A DNA stretch of 64,000 nucleotides from Septoria linicola (taxonomy: Eukaryota; Ascomycota; Dothideomycetes; Mycosphaerellales; Mycosphaerellaceae). The notes beneath the pieces were generated by a model. The model searched no databases, was not told the origin of the DNA, and saw nothing but the letters and a program-made list of their open reading frames with translations. Below are positions 23,765 to 32,868 of the stretch, piece by piece (position 1 is the first letter of the stretch; every line of letters starts with the position of its first letter). The translations under genes were made by a program, and so were the position numbers. Location of the stretch: positions 372,001 through 436,000 of the forward strand of contig CP099419.1 of NCBI GenBank assembly GCA_024114885.1. The letters are read 5' to 3'.

Positions 23765-25693
23765 CTAATCCTCAAACCCCTCAAAATCATCCCCCTCCTC
23801 CGCATGCTTCGCTTTCACTTTACTAATCAACTCCTCCAACTCTCTCTCCTTCACCTTCTCCGCATCAGTCATATTCTCCCTCCTCTCCGCTTTCCTCCTC
23901 ACTTCCTTCCTCTCCCTCCTCTCCTCCTTCACGACCTTCGCACCCTTCTGCTTCGTCCAAGCCCTCTCTTTCCTCTGCTTCGCCTCTGCCAATTTGCCCT
24001 TCAACTGCGAAGACATCTGCGGCTTCTCGCCTCTCGCCCTCGCAGCAATATCTGCTTGGCGTTGGGTTTCGTGGACTTTATCTGCGTATGCTACGTTGAT
24101 GAGATCAAAATCCGCGGGTAAGTCGAGTCCGAATTGTCGGTCTGCGACTGCTTCGGGAAAATGCCGCTTGAGTTCAGGCATTTTGGGCCAGCGCAGGAGA
24201 CCCCATGCTTTGCCTGTTTCCATCCAGTCGAGTTTTCGCACGCTGAAGATATCTGTGGGGAGGGTTTTGCTGTAGGCTTGGATCCAACTGACGAAGGCTT
24301 TTTGGGAGCGGTCGTGGAGTTCGCGTTTTTGGAGGAGGACTTTTCGGATGGCGTTTGTGGCTTCTGTGGCGTCGGAGGAGGAGAGATTGGGTGGTCTGGG
24401 GTAGGATTCGAGGGGTGTGCCTTGTAAGCTTAAGTATTTGACGTAGTCTTCCTCATTGCCTTCGGCGAGGAAAGTTATGGCCATGCCGCGTTTTCCTGCT
24501 CGCCCAGAACGGCCGCACCTATGGATGAAGTCTTTTGGTTGTTTCGGAGGATCTAGTTGGACGACTAGATCAATATCAGGAATGTCGATCCCTCGTGCTA
24601 GGACGTCTGTGGTGAGTAGAATGGCTGGCGTTGTGGAGTCTCGAAAGCGTTGCAGGTTCTTCATTCTTATCGCGGCTTTGTGGTCGCCATGAAGAGGATA
24701 GACCGACATGCCAAGGATCGGTTGTAGTACATGATTCCAGTAGTCGACACCAGCGCGAGTAGACACGTACACAATTGCCTTTTCCGCCTGACTTCGTTCC
24801 AGAATGTGCTTCAAATGTGGTATTCGCAGCGATGGTTTGCATGTGAGGTGATAAAGCTTCAGACTTTCAGGCGTGCGCTTGTCCAGTGCACCACTTTTAC
24901 TCCTCACTTTCGCACTGATCTTGAAAGGATACCGCATGCCGACACGGACCAGCTCATCCACAGCCTCTGAGACCGATGCGCTGAAAAGACCTGTGCGTCT
25001 CTCCTTCGGCACGATCTCGAGAATTCGCTGCAGATCTTGCTGAAAGTTTGGGTCAAGCAGACGATCCGCCTCGTCTAGAACAAGCAAGTCAAACCAGTGC
25101 CGCTTGATCACAGCCTTTGACGACTGCAGAACCTCGACCAGTCGCTTCGGAGTGCCGATGAGGATGTTCGGGCTAAGATGTGAAAATGTCGCAAGATCTT
25201 CTGCGAGCTTGTGCATTCCTCCGACCAGTAATTGCGGCACTGCATAAGGTCCTGGTGGCACTTCATCGACCTCAACATCTTCCATTTCCTCATCTTCGCT
25301 GTCAGGCTCTGGTTGCGCGATTTTCTTCAGATAGGCAGCAGATGGCTTGTGGAAGTCCAGGAGTCCGATAAGGACATCGTGGATTTGGCTGGCAAGTTCT
25401 TTCGTTGGTGCCACAACTATTGACCGGACATAGCCTTTTTTGTTGGGTTCGTCGGCTTTCAATATGCGCTCTACAAGTGGTATGAGAAAACTGAGCGTCT
25501 TTCCACTTCCAGTCACAGCCTCTACTACCAGATCTTTATTGCCCATTAAAAGTGGTATTGCCATAGCCTGGACTGGTGTCGTTCGGCCGAAGCCCATGCC
25601 AGTGGTGAAGTCCAGGATCCATTGTGATAGTTCTGGAGTGAGCGCTTCGAATGACTTGGGCTGCTTCTTTTCTGTTCCGGTGTCTTGCGCCAT
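23765..25693 (-). CDS. SPB4: DEAD-box ATP-dependent RNA helicase, SPB4 type
   Basis: A single intronless frame of 642 residues from ATG 25693. Helicase motifs in order: Q motif FEALTPEL with TPVQ, motif I AVTGSGKT (about 59-66), Ia PTKELASQ, Ib GTPKRL, II DEAD, III SAS (the common form is SAT), IV/V region TTDVLARGIDIPDI, and VI HRCGRSGRAGKRG. The C-terminal extension has the Spb4-type FVSWIQAYSKTLPTDIFSVRKLDW block, AWGLLRWPKMPE and a Lys/Arg/Glu-rich coiled-coil tail. An acidic insert (PDSEDEEMEDVEVDE) sits between motifs Ia and Ib. Spb4 is a nucleolar helicase needed for 60S ribosomal subunit maturation (yeast Spb4, human DDX55). No damage is visible. Confidence 0.95.
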   Translation of the reverse strand: MAQDTGTEKKQPKSFEALTPELSQWILDFTTGMGFGRTTPVQAMAIPLLMGNKDLVVEAVTGSGKTLSFLIPLVERILKADEPNKKGYVRSIVVAPTKELASQIHDVLIGLLDFHKPSAAYLKKIAQPEPDSEDEEMEDVEVDEVPPGPYAVPQLLVGGMHKLAEDLATFSHLSPNILIGTPKRLVEVLQSSKAVIKRHWFDLLVLDEADRLLDPNFQQDLQRILEIVPKERRTGLFSASVSEAVDELVRVGMRYPFKISAKVRSKSGALDKRTPESLKLYHLTCKPSLRIPHLKHILERSQAEKAIVYVSTRAGVDYWNHVLQPILGMSVYPLHGDHKAAIRMKNLQRFRDSTTPAILLTTDVLARGIDIPDIDLVVQLDPPKQPKDFIHRCGRSGRAGKRGMAITFLAEGNEEDYVKYLSLQGTPLESYPRPPNLSSSDATEATNAIRKVLLQKRELHDRSQKAFVSWIQAYSKTLPTDIFSVRKLDWMETGKAWGLLRWPKMPELKRHFPEAVADRQFGLDLPADFDLINVAYADKVHETQRQADIAARARGEKPQMSSQLKGKLAEAKQRKERAWTKQKGAKVVKEERRERKEVRRKAERRENMTDAEKVKERELEELISKVKAKHAEEGDDFEGFED

Positions 25694-26433
25694 GATGTTG
25701 TGTTCTGGCTGTAAAGTCCATCGCAAAAGTTCTAGATTGATACTTTGAGGTCAAAGTGGCTAAGCTATATTTGGCTAGCGTCGACAGCCTCAGGCATTAT
25801 TGAATTTCCAACCACGACAACTTCAGCAGCGTTCAGATGAAACCCATTTGGCATCGAGGCCTACACACAAGTGCAGAATATCTATGCTGATAAAGAAGCC
25901 ACAGCTCCGTTGCACCAGAGCCGTAGCTCGATCCGTATCGACAATGAGCTCTTTGTAAGCGAGGAATTTCAAGCCAAGAACCCAACGGAATGGTCATGCA
26001 ACATGCAACAAAGGAACTTGTACAGATACGACCTCACCTCTTGATGAATATATGCCTTGGCATACTAAGACGGAGAGACTTGATATTGTAGACTATGTGA
26101 TGTATTGCGTAAGAAGCTAGAGTGTAGTGAGTTGGTTCACCACGCACTTCTTGGCGGCTGGCAGAACTATCTCAAAATTTCGTATGAAGCAGATGCATGT
26201 TACTACACATCAATACTCCAATCTCTTTAGACTACGTAGTACGATAATGGTGCTAGCTGTGTCTGGAAGCTTGTTATGTCATGCCAACACGCTGTCTCCG
26301 TCAAGCCCAATACCATAGTCTGATCGATCACAACTTGTCTTAACAAGAGGTACATATCAACACTTTGTACTCCAGGCCAAAGCTATGCTCGCAGCTCTAT
26401 ATACGGTCAAAATCCCGCCTTTCCATCGAAGCA
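25694..26433. other. Intergenic upstream of SPB4 and of the tRNA gene
   Basis: This 740-base stretch holds the SPB4 promoter. A TATATA sequence at 26398-26403 lies about 30 bases before the tRNA acceptor sequence and could position TFIIIB. No protein gene was recognised. Confidence 0.45.
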
Positions 26434-26571
26434 GGTCCGGTTAGTACATCCACAACACATCACACCATCGACCACACACTAACAATATTACAGTTGGCCC
26501 AATGGTAAGGCGTCTGACTACGATTACACCATCATATCAGGAGATTCTGGGTTCGATCCCCAGGCGGACCT
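26434..26571 (+). tRNA. tRNA-Arg(ACG), interrupted twice
   Basis: The mature parts fold as a standard tRNA. Acceptor 5' strand GGTCCG (26434-26439) plus T26494 pairs with GCGGACC (26564-26570; the last pair is T-G), discriminator T26571. The D arm follows from 26497, with A box TGGCCCAATGG at 26495-26505. Anticodon stem TCTGA/TCAGG (26513-26517, 26537-26541) carries anticodon ACG at 26520-26522. The variable loop has 5 nt. T arm CTGGG/CCCAG (26547-26551, 26559-26563) has loop TTCGATC and the B box at 26550-26560. A 12-nt intron at 26524-26535 sits at the canonical 37/38 position. A second, 54-nt interruption lies at 26440-26493, between acceptor nucleotides 6 and 7. ACG reads Arg CGN codons after A34-to-inosine editing. 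It could be functional with two introns, or be a disrupted copy. Confidence 0.85.
26440..26493 (+). other. 54-nt GT-AG insert in tRNA acceptor stem
   Basis: The insert begins GTTAGT and ends TTACAG. It contains CTAAC at 26479-26483, whose A lies 11 nt before the 3' end, as in the spliceosomal introns of neighbouring genes. Removing it restores a seven-pair acceptor stem next to the U8-G9 of the D arm. It lies upstream of the A box, so it moves the 5' acceptor strand about 60 nt from the internal promoter. No bulge-helix-bulge of tRNA-endonuclease type was evident by eye. Confidence 0.6.
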
Positions 26572-26574
26572 TCG

Positions 26575-26579
26575 TTTTT
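26575..26579 (+). terminator. Pol III T-run terminator
   Basis: Five T residues begin four bases after the tRNA discriminator base, the usual RNA polymerase III stop signal. It supports transcription through the 3' half of the tRNA gene. Confidence 0.75.
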
Positions 26580-27947
26580 GCCGTCTAGAGGTCGTGCTTA
26601 AGGTGTGGGAGGTGCGCTGTGTATGGTGGAGGTGGAAATTCGCTTTTCGGGCTGGGCGTGATCATTTAGCGTACAGCTTGCTGTATTTTGACGATGCACG
26701 ACTAGCTATGCTAACTGTGCGTAGTCATCTACCTTATCCTTCGCTTTAGCGTTGTGGTGTCGTGGTTGAGGCGTAAAATATGCATGGTGGGTATATGGAG
26801 CATGAATTCATTTTGGGCTTGACCAACACTCTACACGCAACCCTCCAGCTTATCCGTGCTTTCACAACTCTCTATGGAGCGTGACTATACAGAACAAAGA
26901 AACCTACAACTCATATCCCATGCACATGTGAAGTCGGCTTCTTTGTTCTCAACACGGAGCCTCGACTTGCTCTTTTACCAAATTTGGCTTGGACATGCCC
27001 CAAGTAATTCGCCTCTCCAAACACCGCTCTCACACCTCCGTAGCCTCCTTCCGCTAATCTCATAGTAATAGGATCATCGACCATGCAGCTCACACGCGAT
27101 TCAGGCAAATCCACAACATCGACCACATTGACAAACCGAGGCTAGATCAAGATGTTTCACCAGCGATGAACTTCAGCACCAGACGAGCAGGACTCATGAA
27201 CGAGAGAACCACCAGCTCACAACCCAACGCGGAGGCAGGCTATCGTACTGATTTCTACATCCTGACCATGGCCCGCACATTGACAAATGTAAATCTTCAA
27301 TCTTGCAAGCCCAGCTTCCTATGCCGCGCCGATATTCTCTCACAGTCTTCTCCAGGGAGAAAGATTGACACAGCAGAGCCAGCGTAGATCATGCACATAG
27401 CTTTCCTTCAGCCTAGTAGATCAAGACGCCCCCCAAAGCATGACAATCTGATCTGGAACGTGACATGCTGGAGCTTCTGAACGCGGATCGATCTCGAAAG
27501 ACATCCATCTTACGATGGTTTTGAGCCACCCGGCTAGCCACTACAAAGCCATGGCCTTAAGGCAAAGTCATCTTCTCACGCGTCAAGCGATCAGTTTTGG
27601 TGCTTGAATGGTTTTTATTGTACTAAATCGAGATTCACGTATGTGCGTAGTCTGGCGACACTTCTCGGCAATGCCATCACCATCTGATGATCAAATGAGC
27701 TTGAATTGGTCATCAGGTTACGAGCTCTTGTGCTACTACTACTTCGTCCACAAGCTGAAGTCTGCGCACCTCCGTCAATTGATCAGAGATCCTTCAGTTA
27801 CATTCGCTCAGTGTCGACCTACGGCCCGAACTTGTTGCGATACGGTGACTGCGGCACAAATCGCTTTGGTTCATTCGTTTGACCCCACACCGTTGCCCGT
27901 CATCATCGTTTGCTACACATCAACAATGGTGGCACCTCTCACTTCCT
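26580..27947. other. Non-coding 1.4 kb, no gene seen
   Basis: The stretch from the tRNA terminator to the 3' end of the Ser/Thr-rich gene has only short frames without domains. No repeat or RNA gene was recognised by eye. Confidence 0.45.
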
Positions 27948-30013
27948 TCACTCCACATCTAAACCCCACCTCCGATCCTCGTCTATCCACCACCACCACG
28001 ACCACCAACCCATCCACCCCACTCCCATCCCAAACAACCCTCTAACATCAACCACACCAACTCTATTCGCCATTCCCGTATACGCGGCCGGTCTCGCACT
28101 CTCCGTCCCACTCGCACCAGAATTACCCAGTCCACTTTCAATGTAATCACCCACACCCGTTGTCCCGCCCTCCGCATTCCCATCTCTGGTCTCTGTGACG
28201 ACTGTTGTTGTATACCCCGTTGTGTACGGCTCTGTGGTTGGGTATACCACAACTTCAACATCGTCGCTCTCGTTGTCGTTGTCGTCGTCATTGTTGCTAG
28301 GTGAGTTTGTGCTCGTAGCAGGTACGATCGGAGTGAGCGCCTCAGAAGCTTCAGCCGCAGCGCTTGAAGCAGCGGAGTTGATTGAAGCTAGTGTTTCGGG
28401 ACTGAAGTTGGGATCTGTCGCGGCGGCGTTCGATGCGGATGCTACGACTGAGGAGATTGAGGCGAGGATAGAGGAGACTGATGCTGCCAGGGAGGATTGC
28501 TGTTGAGGGGATACCTTGGCGGTGGATGGCGAGCCTTCATCCGGGGGACTTGTACTTTCTGCGCTGCTTGGCGGAGAGTCTGAATCAGCAGGCTGGGAAG
28601 GGATGTCCGTATCTGTGTTCTGTATGCTTGCAGGACCAGGCACCGGCGCTGGAGCAGTCGGGGAGTCAGGCATGGTCGATGAACTTTCCGAGCCCTGTGT
28701 CGGGGACACAATCTGACTCATTGCTCCAGACAGCGTAGAAGACGGCGGAGGAACCGGCAATACATCCCCAGACGAAGTCTCATCCGGCTCTGGCACCGGT
28801 ACAAGTATACTTGTCGCACTGTCTGCTGCAGCCTGCTCGGCAGAAAGACTGGTGGCCCTTCGTACAGAGATCGACGCTGGACCTAGATTGACCTTGTTCA
28901 TCGTCGACTTCGGTGTCGCGGTGATCTCAACATAGCCCAATAATAGCTCTGGGCGATGATTTCGGTGATTGCTGTAGGACAGCGAGACCATAAGTCCGGA
29001 CCGCTGGGCGCCGCAGAATTGGTGGATGCTGCCGGCGAAGATGGTGTTGCAGCATTGATCGAGGCGGGGCTGCTTGAGGCGCTTATCTGGATGCTATAAC
29101 TGATACTCACGGCATCACTCTGTCTCTTTCGTATGGCGCCAGTGTCGACGGTGCTGGATTCATTGAAGCCGAGAGTGACTGTCACCGTCACGGCGGAGAC
29201 TAGCGGGCCTGGTTTAGTCACAGTGACGATATTAGATGGAGCTGGGCAGCTGCTTGGGAGATAGAAAGTACAGCTCGGTATGGGAGTTGTCGTTGGTGAG
29301 CATAAAGATAGTGGTCTTCCGTCAAGCTGCTCCGAGACTGTTGGTAGAGTGTCGAGATAGCTCAATATTTGTGCAGGGACAGTAAGCGTGGGTAGAGGCT
29401 CTCCGGGTGTCAGAGTCACTAATAGAGAGGGGTGCACAGTCTCGGTGGGCAGGAGAAGCCGCTGCGTAGTCGTGATATCGTCGGGTTCTCCAGTGAAGCA
29501 CGCCAGAGTAGGATTGATGTCGGAGATCGATGACGAAGGAGTCGCGAAAAAAAAAGCTTGTGTAGTTCAGGTACGTAGTGCCATATGTGCTGCAATCTGT
29601 CAGTCGATCATAAGTCCATTAAGCTGTAACCAACTTACAAGGTGAAGCCATCTGACTCCCAAGTAAGACTATCCCCTTGTGGTGCTTCTGTAGCGCTGGC
29701 CACCGTGTTTGTGGTCGATGACCCATTTGCGAAAGTCGTCACGTCGACTACTATGGTCGGAGTGTATGCGGCTGTAGCAGTAACAATGAACGGTGGATCG
29801 ACCGTGGTGTAGTTTGCAGCAAAGAGGCACGAAGTACACACTGGTGTTACTATTGCGCAGTCTGGTAGAGCTACAATTCGTTGAGCAACGTGTATTCGGA
29901 GATTGTTGAGCTTCACTCACAAGTCGACATGACGTCTGAGTTGCGGGAATGATGAGCAGGGCTCGCGAGAGGTTTTCGATGACTTTATTTGTTGCGAGAT
30001 CACGCTTCAGCAC
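27948..30013 (-). pseudogene. Ser/Thr/Pro-rich surface protein gene with frame breaks
   Basis: Coding-like minus-strand segments follow one another but in changing frames. Segment 1 (about 29871-29649) reads LPDCAIVTPVCTSCLFAANY and then Thr/Val/Ala-rich sequence ending WESDGFT. A clear intron (GTAAGT...GATTGCAG, about 29644-29590) leads to TYGTTYLNYTSFF. At a run of nine T (29547-29555) the frame must shift by one to reach segment 2 (SSISDINPTLACFTGEPDD... to PSGPDLWSRCP). Near 28950-28960 (GGG) it must shift again to reach segment 3 (YVEITATPKSTM... to the stop at 27948). Segment 3 is Ser/Ala/Pro-rich with an Asn/Asp run and VVYPTTEPYTTGYTTT, as in fungal cell-wall proteins, and ends in a hydrophobic Trp-rich stretch. 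The 5' exon and signal peptide are unresolved; a 29905-30013 segment has no ATG and a phase mismatch. Either a decaying gene or one with base-level sequence errors. Confidence 0.5.
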
Positions 30014-30621
30014 CTTTCGAGAGTGTACGGGTTCAATCAGCGCGCGGGTAGGCTGGCATCCATGATAAACGATAGTTCATGCTGAACGCCTGTACAAGCA
30101 TGATCCGTAGACCAACGCCTCTCTTTCAGCTTGTTACCAGCCCAACACAACCTGCGGCTTTCCAACCGAAGCTGTGATCATACCTGCTATCTTCCATGTA
30201 TGATAGCAGCGCGGAGGGTCATTCTGCTCACATCTTTCTGCACCTGGACTACGCCTCATCTGCATCGCTTCTGCATCTGTGGTAGTCGAGCCAATCGGGT
30301 TCCAGGAATAGCGAACCGTATTTGCATAAGTATTGGCATAGGATTTTGCTTTGCGCATGAGCGCAAGTTCTGTGGGAGTCGCGCAGCTGGTCCACGCGAG
30401 GACGTTTCGTGCATGATCGAGTGCTGTGACACGCATGGCTCGGTAGCGTGCTTACGTGTAAGGCTGTGCCGCCTGTGCGATAGACGAGCCGGTAAGAAGG
30501 TCTTGGCTTGCTGCGATAGCTTTCAGGTGTGATAGCACAGGATTGTTCGGGTAATGCTTCGCTAAGGTGAGGTCTGTCAACATCTCGCCATCTTCGAAGG
30601 GGGAAGGGAAAGGGAGGACCT
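30014..30621. other. Divergent intergenic region with a possible extra minus-strand exon
   Basis: The 608 bases between the two surface-protein genes should hold both promoters. On the minus strand, 30436-30134 is open and contains a Cys-containing, coding-like segment (RCEQNDPPRCYHTWKIAGM) ending near a GTAACA donor. It could be a 5' exon of the Ser/Thr-rich gene, but I could not join the frames, so it is not called as a gene. Confidence 0.35.
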
Positions 30622-32441
30622 ATGTGCTACTTGCTTGAGGTCTGCTCAAACTTCGGGCAAAGCGTGTCACAGGATTCCTTCTGCTGCTGCAGCGGCGACA
30701 GCATGCCAGACGCCGTTGTACCTTTCGTGTGGCAGCCGAGGCTCAACTGGTCTAGGAACGATGGAAACTGGTCGACTTTCTCGATAAGTGTGGGCACTCC
30801 AGCGCAAACATTCCATGTGTTTCCCTCTACAGTTGGCGCTGAGGTATGGATTCCAATGGTCGAAGGCTGTTCGCAGTATGCTATAGTCAATTGCGGTGCG
30901 GTGCGCGGCGTGCTGCCATTTGACGGAGCTCCCAGCAGCGGGTTCCAGCCAAATGAGTCGTCATCATGGCAGGAGATCGGTATCTATTCTCTCGGTCTGG
31001 AAGAAAGTCTTTACGGTCCAGACGACTCTGGCTTATACGGTTTGGATGTCGTAGCACTGGGATCGTCAGGTGCCTCCTTCACGCAGACAATAGCGGGTTT
31101 CGCCACAAGCAACTTCTGGTTAGGCGTCCTTGGTCTCGGTGTGGTACCTGCTGCTTTCGACGTCAAGGAGCAAAACGTAGAAGGCGTGTTGACTACGATG
31201 GTAGATAAAAGCCTGATACCGAGTCAGTCCTATGGTTACAGCGCGGGTGCAGCATACCGATCCGCAGCGGGTGGTATCGTCCTCGGAGGGTACGACCAGA
31301 GTGCTTTCACACCTAGCAATGTGAACTTCGACCTATACTTTAGCGGGTCTCGATCACTCACCGCCAGCTTGCGAGGCGTCGTTGTGAGCAATTCGCTGCA
31401 GGGTACAGTCTCCTTACCTACTGGCCCTTACAACATGTCAATTGATTCGACCATCTCGCAGTTGTGGTTGCCGAGAGCCATGTGCGACTCATTGGAGGAG
31501 TTTCTGGGTCTCTCTTACGATGATGCAACGCAGCTGTACCTGATCAACGACACGGTACGCGAGAAATTGCACTAACTCTCTCCATCATTTTATCCACATT
31601 AGCGCCAAACGCAAGGACAAATGTGACTACGACCATCGAGCTTCCGTACGCGGCCTTTGACCAGCAGCTAGACGCTCCTCTCTTCGAGAACCAGCAGAGA
31701 TATTTTCCGATGAAGCGAGGCGCGAATGGATCCCAGTTTGTGCTTGGCAGAGCGTTCCTTCAGGTGAGGGTTTCCAGGCAAATGCGTGAGGCAATCACTG
31801 ACTTGTGTCTGCAATCTGTAGGAAGCATACATCGTCACCGACTGGACCCGTCAGAGCTTCACAATTGGGCAGTCGTTGCACCACAATGGCGTCTCGAACA
31901 ACATCATGCCCATCTTACCAGAGAGTCCTTCAGACGGGCTCAGCACTGCCGCGATCGCAGGCATCGCTGTCGGAGCAGTAGTAGCAATTGGCATATGTTG
32001 TATTGTTGGCTGGTGGACCTGGCGTCATCGAAAGCAGGCCAGGGCCAACAGCACCGCGGAGCATGGCACATTGGTTGAAGAGTATCCGGAAGACGAGAAG
32101 CAGGTGGAAGAGGTGGAGGGCCGCAGGAATTGGCCGTTTCGCCACGAAAGGCTGATGCTGAACTTGACCCCAATGAGCGCTATGAGCTCCATGATGAGCA
32201 AATGAAGCATCGGCTCATGTCTGAGCCATTGTATGAGTTGCCTGGCACTTCTGCTGAGCATGAGCTGCATGCGAGGGATCGAGAGCCGTCCTCGCAGGCA
32301 AGGTAAGTTGGTTTTTTGTGGTGTTGGAACACACTTTTGACTGACATTGTTGTTCAGACCAGCCTCGCCGGATGCTGTTGGAGAAGAGCCGACAGCATCG
32401 CAAGACACAATGAACAGATTCCTTAGGCGGTTCCCAGGGTA
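30622..32441 (+). pseudogene. Aspartic-protease-like membrane protein gene, frame breaks
   Basis: The pepsin-like (A1) fold is seen from WSTFSISVGTPAQTF to LGRAFLQEAYIVTDWTRQSF. It is followed by a membrane helix (AAIAGIAVGAVVAIGICCIV) and a cytosolic tail. The catalytic DTG sites are degenerate: STVGAEVW at the first and IDSTISQLW at the second; many fungal members of this group are likewise inactive-looking. Introns: 31764-31821 (GTGAGG...CTGTAG, phase good) and 32303-32357 (GTAAGT, CTGAC, TTCAG, phase good), the last exon ending in a stop at 32441. Two breaks: the 31555-31602 intron has excellent signals but leaves the phase off by one, and a one-base shift near 32113-32118 (GGAGGG) is needed between the membrane segment and the spliced tail (ERYELHDEQMKHR). 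The start at 30622 gives no convincing signal peptide. Decaying gene or sequence error. Confidence 0.6.
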
Positions 32442-32868
32442 GCATACCACACTCGCATCTTCTCGAGCGGCATAGCAACACAAGCATATAGCACCGTGTG
32501 AGCACTCATCTCACGTCTTCGTGCAATGATGATGCAGACCATCGCTTGTAAGATGTTAGTAGTTAGTGTTGAATTGCGGTTGAGTCTTCGTCAGCAGGAC
32601 CCATGTAAGTAAGCAAGCAGTCTCCACCAGTTCGAGCGGCATCTGCCAGCTCCTTCTGTATCTAGTCGACCATCGTGCATGGCTGCGATTGGATCGTTGG
32701 AAAGACACGTGCAGAGGGCGGACTCTGATGGTATCGATGAGTCGTCAGTCTCGCCTGGTGCAAATAGATTGTTCTGAGACGCGAATCCCTTCAGTTTCAC
32801 GCTTAGTTACCTGAGCTGAGCTGTCAGTCAGTGTGACTGTTCCCGCCAAGCAAGAAAGCGGCGCGGCC
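32442..32868. other. Intergenic, promoter of the LeuB-like gene
   Basis: These 427 bases separate the protease-like gene from the next plus-strand gene. No other feature was recognised. Confidence 0.45.

Noticed and set aside
28195..28506. Plus-strand Ser/Leu/Ala-rich frame of 103 codons
   Set aside because: It is the complement of the low-complexity Ser/Thr/Asp-rich coding sequence of the surface protein.
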